5,941 bases of DNA from Flavobacteriales bacterium UBA2040 (GTDB lineage: Bacteria > Bacteroidota > Bacteroidia > Flavobacteriales_D > Crocinitomicaceae). This document shows, piece by piece, positions 5,364 to 5,941 of the stretch. The position numbers and the translations under genes are program-made. Under the pieces are notes generated by a model that searched no databases, had not been told where the DNA came from, and saw only the letters and a list, made by a program, of their open reading frames with translations. Location: the NCBI GenBank assembly GCA_002332715.1, contig DDBE01000005.1:1-5941 (forward strand), read 5' to 3'. Numbering within the stretch: position 1 is the first letter of the stretch; each line of letters begins with the position of its first letter.

Positions 5364-5941
5364 ATGAGGATAGGAATAGATATATTGGGTGGTGATTTTG
5401 CTCCAGACGCGAACATAGCGGGAGCGATATTGGCACAAAAGGAACTTCCTCAAGACAGTAAAATAGTATTGATAGGCGACCAAGATCAAATCTTAGGTGG
5501 CCTTTCTGCTTTGAAGACAAATCCCGCAGATTTTGAAATTGTTCATGCGCCTGATACCATCACGATGAATGACCATCCGACCAAGGCAATTCCTTCAAAA
5601 CCAAATAGTTCTATAGCTGTAGGATTTGATTTATTGAATTCAAAAAAGATCAATGCCTTCGCGAGCACAGGAAATACCGGTGCTATGTTGATTGGTTCTT
5701 TGTTTAAAATTGGTGCAATTGAAGGGATTTCACGTCCGTGTATTACATCAACACTTCCTCAAATAACAGGTAAGCAATCCATCCTTCTGGATGTTGGTTC
5801 AAACGCCGATTGCAAGCCAGAAACGTTGGTTTTATTCGCAAAATTGGGAGCACTTTATGCCAAGAATGTCTATCAGATCGGCAATCCACGTATTGCATTA
5901 TTGAGCATAGGTGAAGAAGATCAGAAAGGCAACATGGTTAC
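5364..5941 (+). CDS. plsX: Phosphate acyltransferase PlsX (3' end cut by window)
   Basis: PlsX is a peripheral membrane enzyme that turns acyl-ACP and phosphate into acyl-phosphate, the acyl donor used by PlsY to make lysophosphatidic acid in phospholipid synthesis. 192 complete codons are present before the right edge, a little over half of the usual 310-350 residues. Visible family motifs are the N-terminal MRIGIDILGGDFAPDA (1-16), ASTGNTGAML (100-109), LLDVGSNADCKPETL (141-155) and NPRIALLSIGEEDQKGN (174-190). The ATG at 5364 starts directly at the conserved first strand, so the start is secure. The frame is intact to the edge and nothing suggests a pseudogene. It follows rpmF by 22 bp, probably in the same transcript, and fabH often comes next in this cluster. 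Confidence 0.97.
   Translation, partial: MRIGIDILGGDFAPDANIAGAILAQKELPQDSKIVLIGDQDQILGGLSALKTNPADFEIVHAPDTITMNDHPTKAIPSKPNSSIAVGFDLLNSKKINAFASTGNTGAMLIGSLFKIGAIEGISRPCITSTLPQITGKQSILLDVGSNADCKPETLVLFAKLGALYAKNVYQIGNPRIALLSIGEEDQKGNMV

Noticed and set aside
5145..5520. Minus-strand open frames opposite rpmF and plsX
   Set aside because: They are antisense to two conserved genes, and their products are low-complexity with no recognisable features.

Overview
The window looks like ordinary chromosome from a member of the Bacteroidota, probably Flavobacteriales. Three things point there. The start regions carry TAnnTTTG-type -7 promoter boxes and lack Shine-Dalgarno sequences. The gene order is pdxA - DUF177 (yceD) - rpmF - plsX. 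The L32 protein is of a flavobacterial, cysteine-poor type. Base composition is A+T-rich by eye. Genus cannot be fixed from the sequence alone.

Layout: positions 1-167 hold no gene I can support, but contain a 7-bp tandem repeat (TTGGCTG, seven perfect copies plus one variant). On the minus strand, 168-2096 encodes a YgiQ-family radical SAM protein with a GTG start. A 199-bp divergent intergenic region (2097-2295) carries a promoter at each edge. Between them is an imperfect palindrome built of CGCnnAG heptamers. On the plus strand, 2296-3255 encodes a lipoprotein of unknown function with short YD-like beta-hairpin motifs.

From 3409 the plus strand carries pdxA (vitamin B6 synthesis), then a small A+T-rich hairpin and a second promoter, then a tight cluster: a DUF177/YceD protein (GTG start, very acidic tail), rpmF (ribosomal protein L32) and plsX (phosphate acyltransferase, cut by the right edge). 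The last three genes are separated by 22-23 bp and are probably one transcript linking large-subunit assembly to phospholipid synthesis. fabH commonly follows in this cluster but lies outside the window. pdxA has its own promoter, and the promoter after it means the ribosome/lipid genes need not depend on it.

I found no mobile element, CRISPR array, RNA gene or defence system, and no convincing new multi-gene system. The most interesting points are the two intergenic repeats, the promoter boxes sitting almost on top of the start codons of the divergent pair, the uncharacterised lipoprotein, and the acidic tail of the DUF177 protein.
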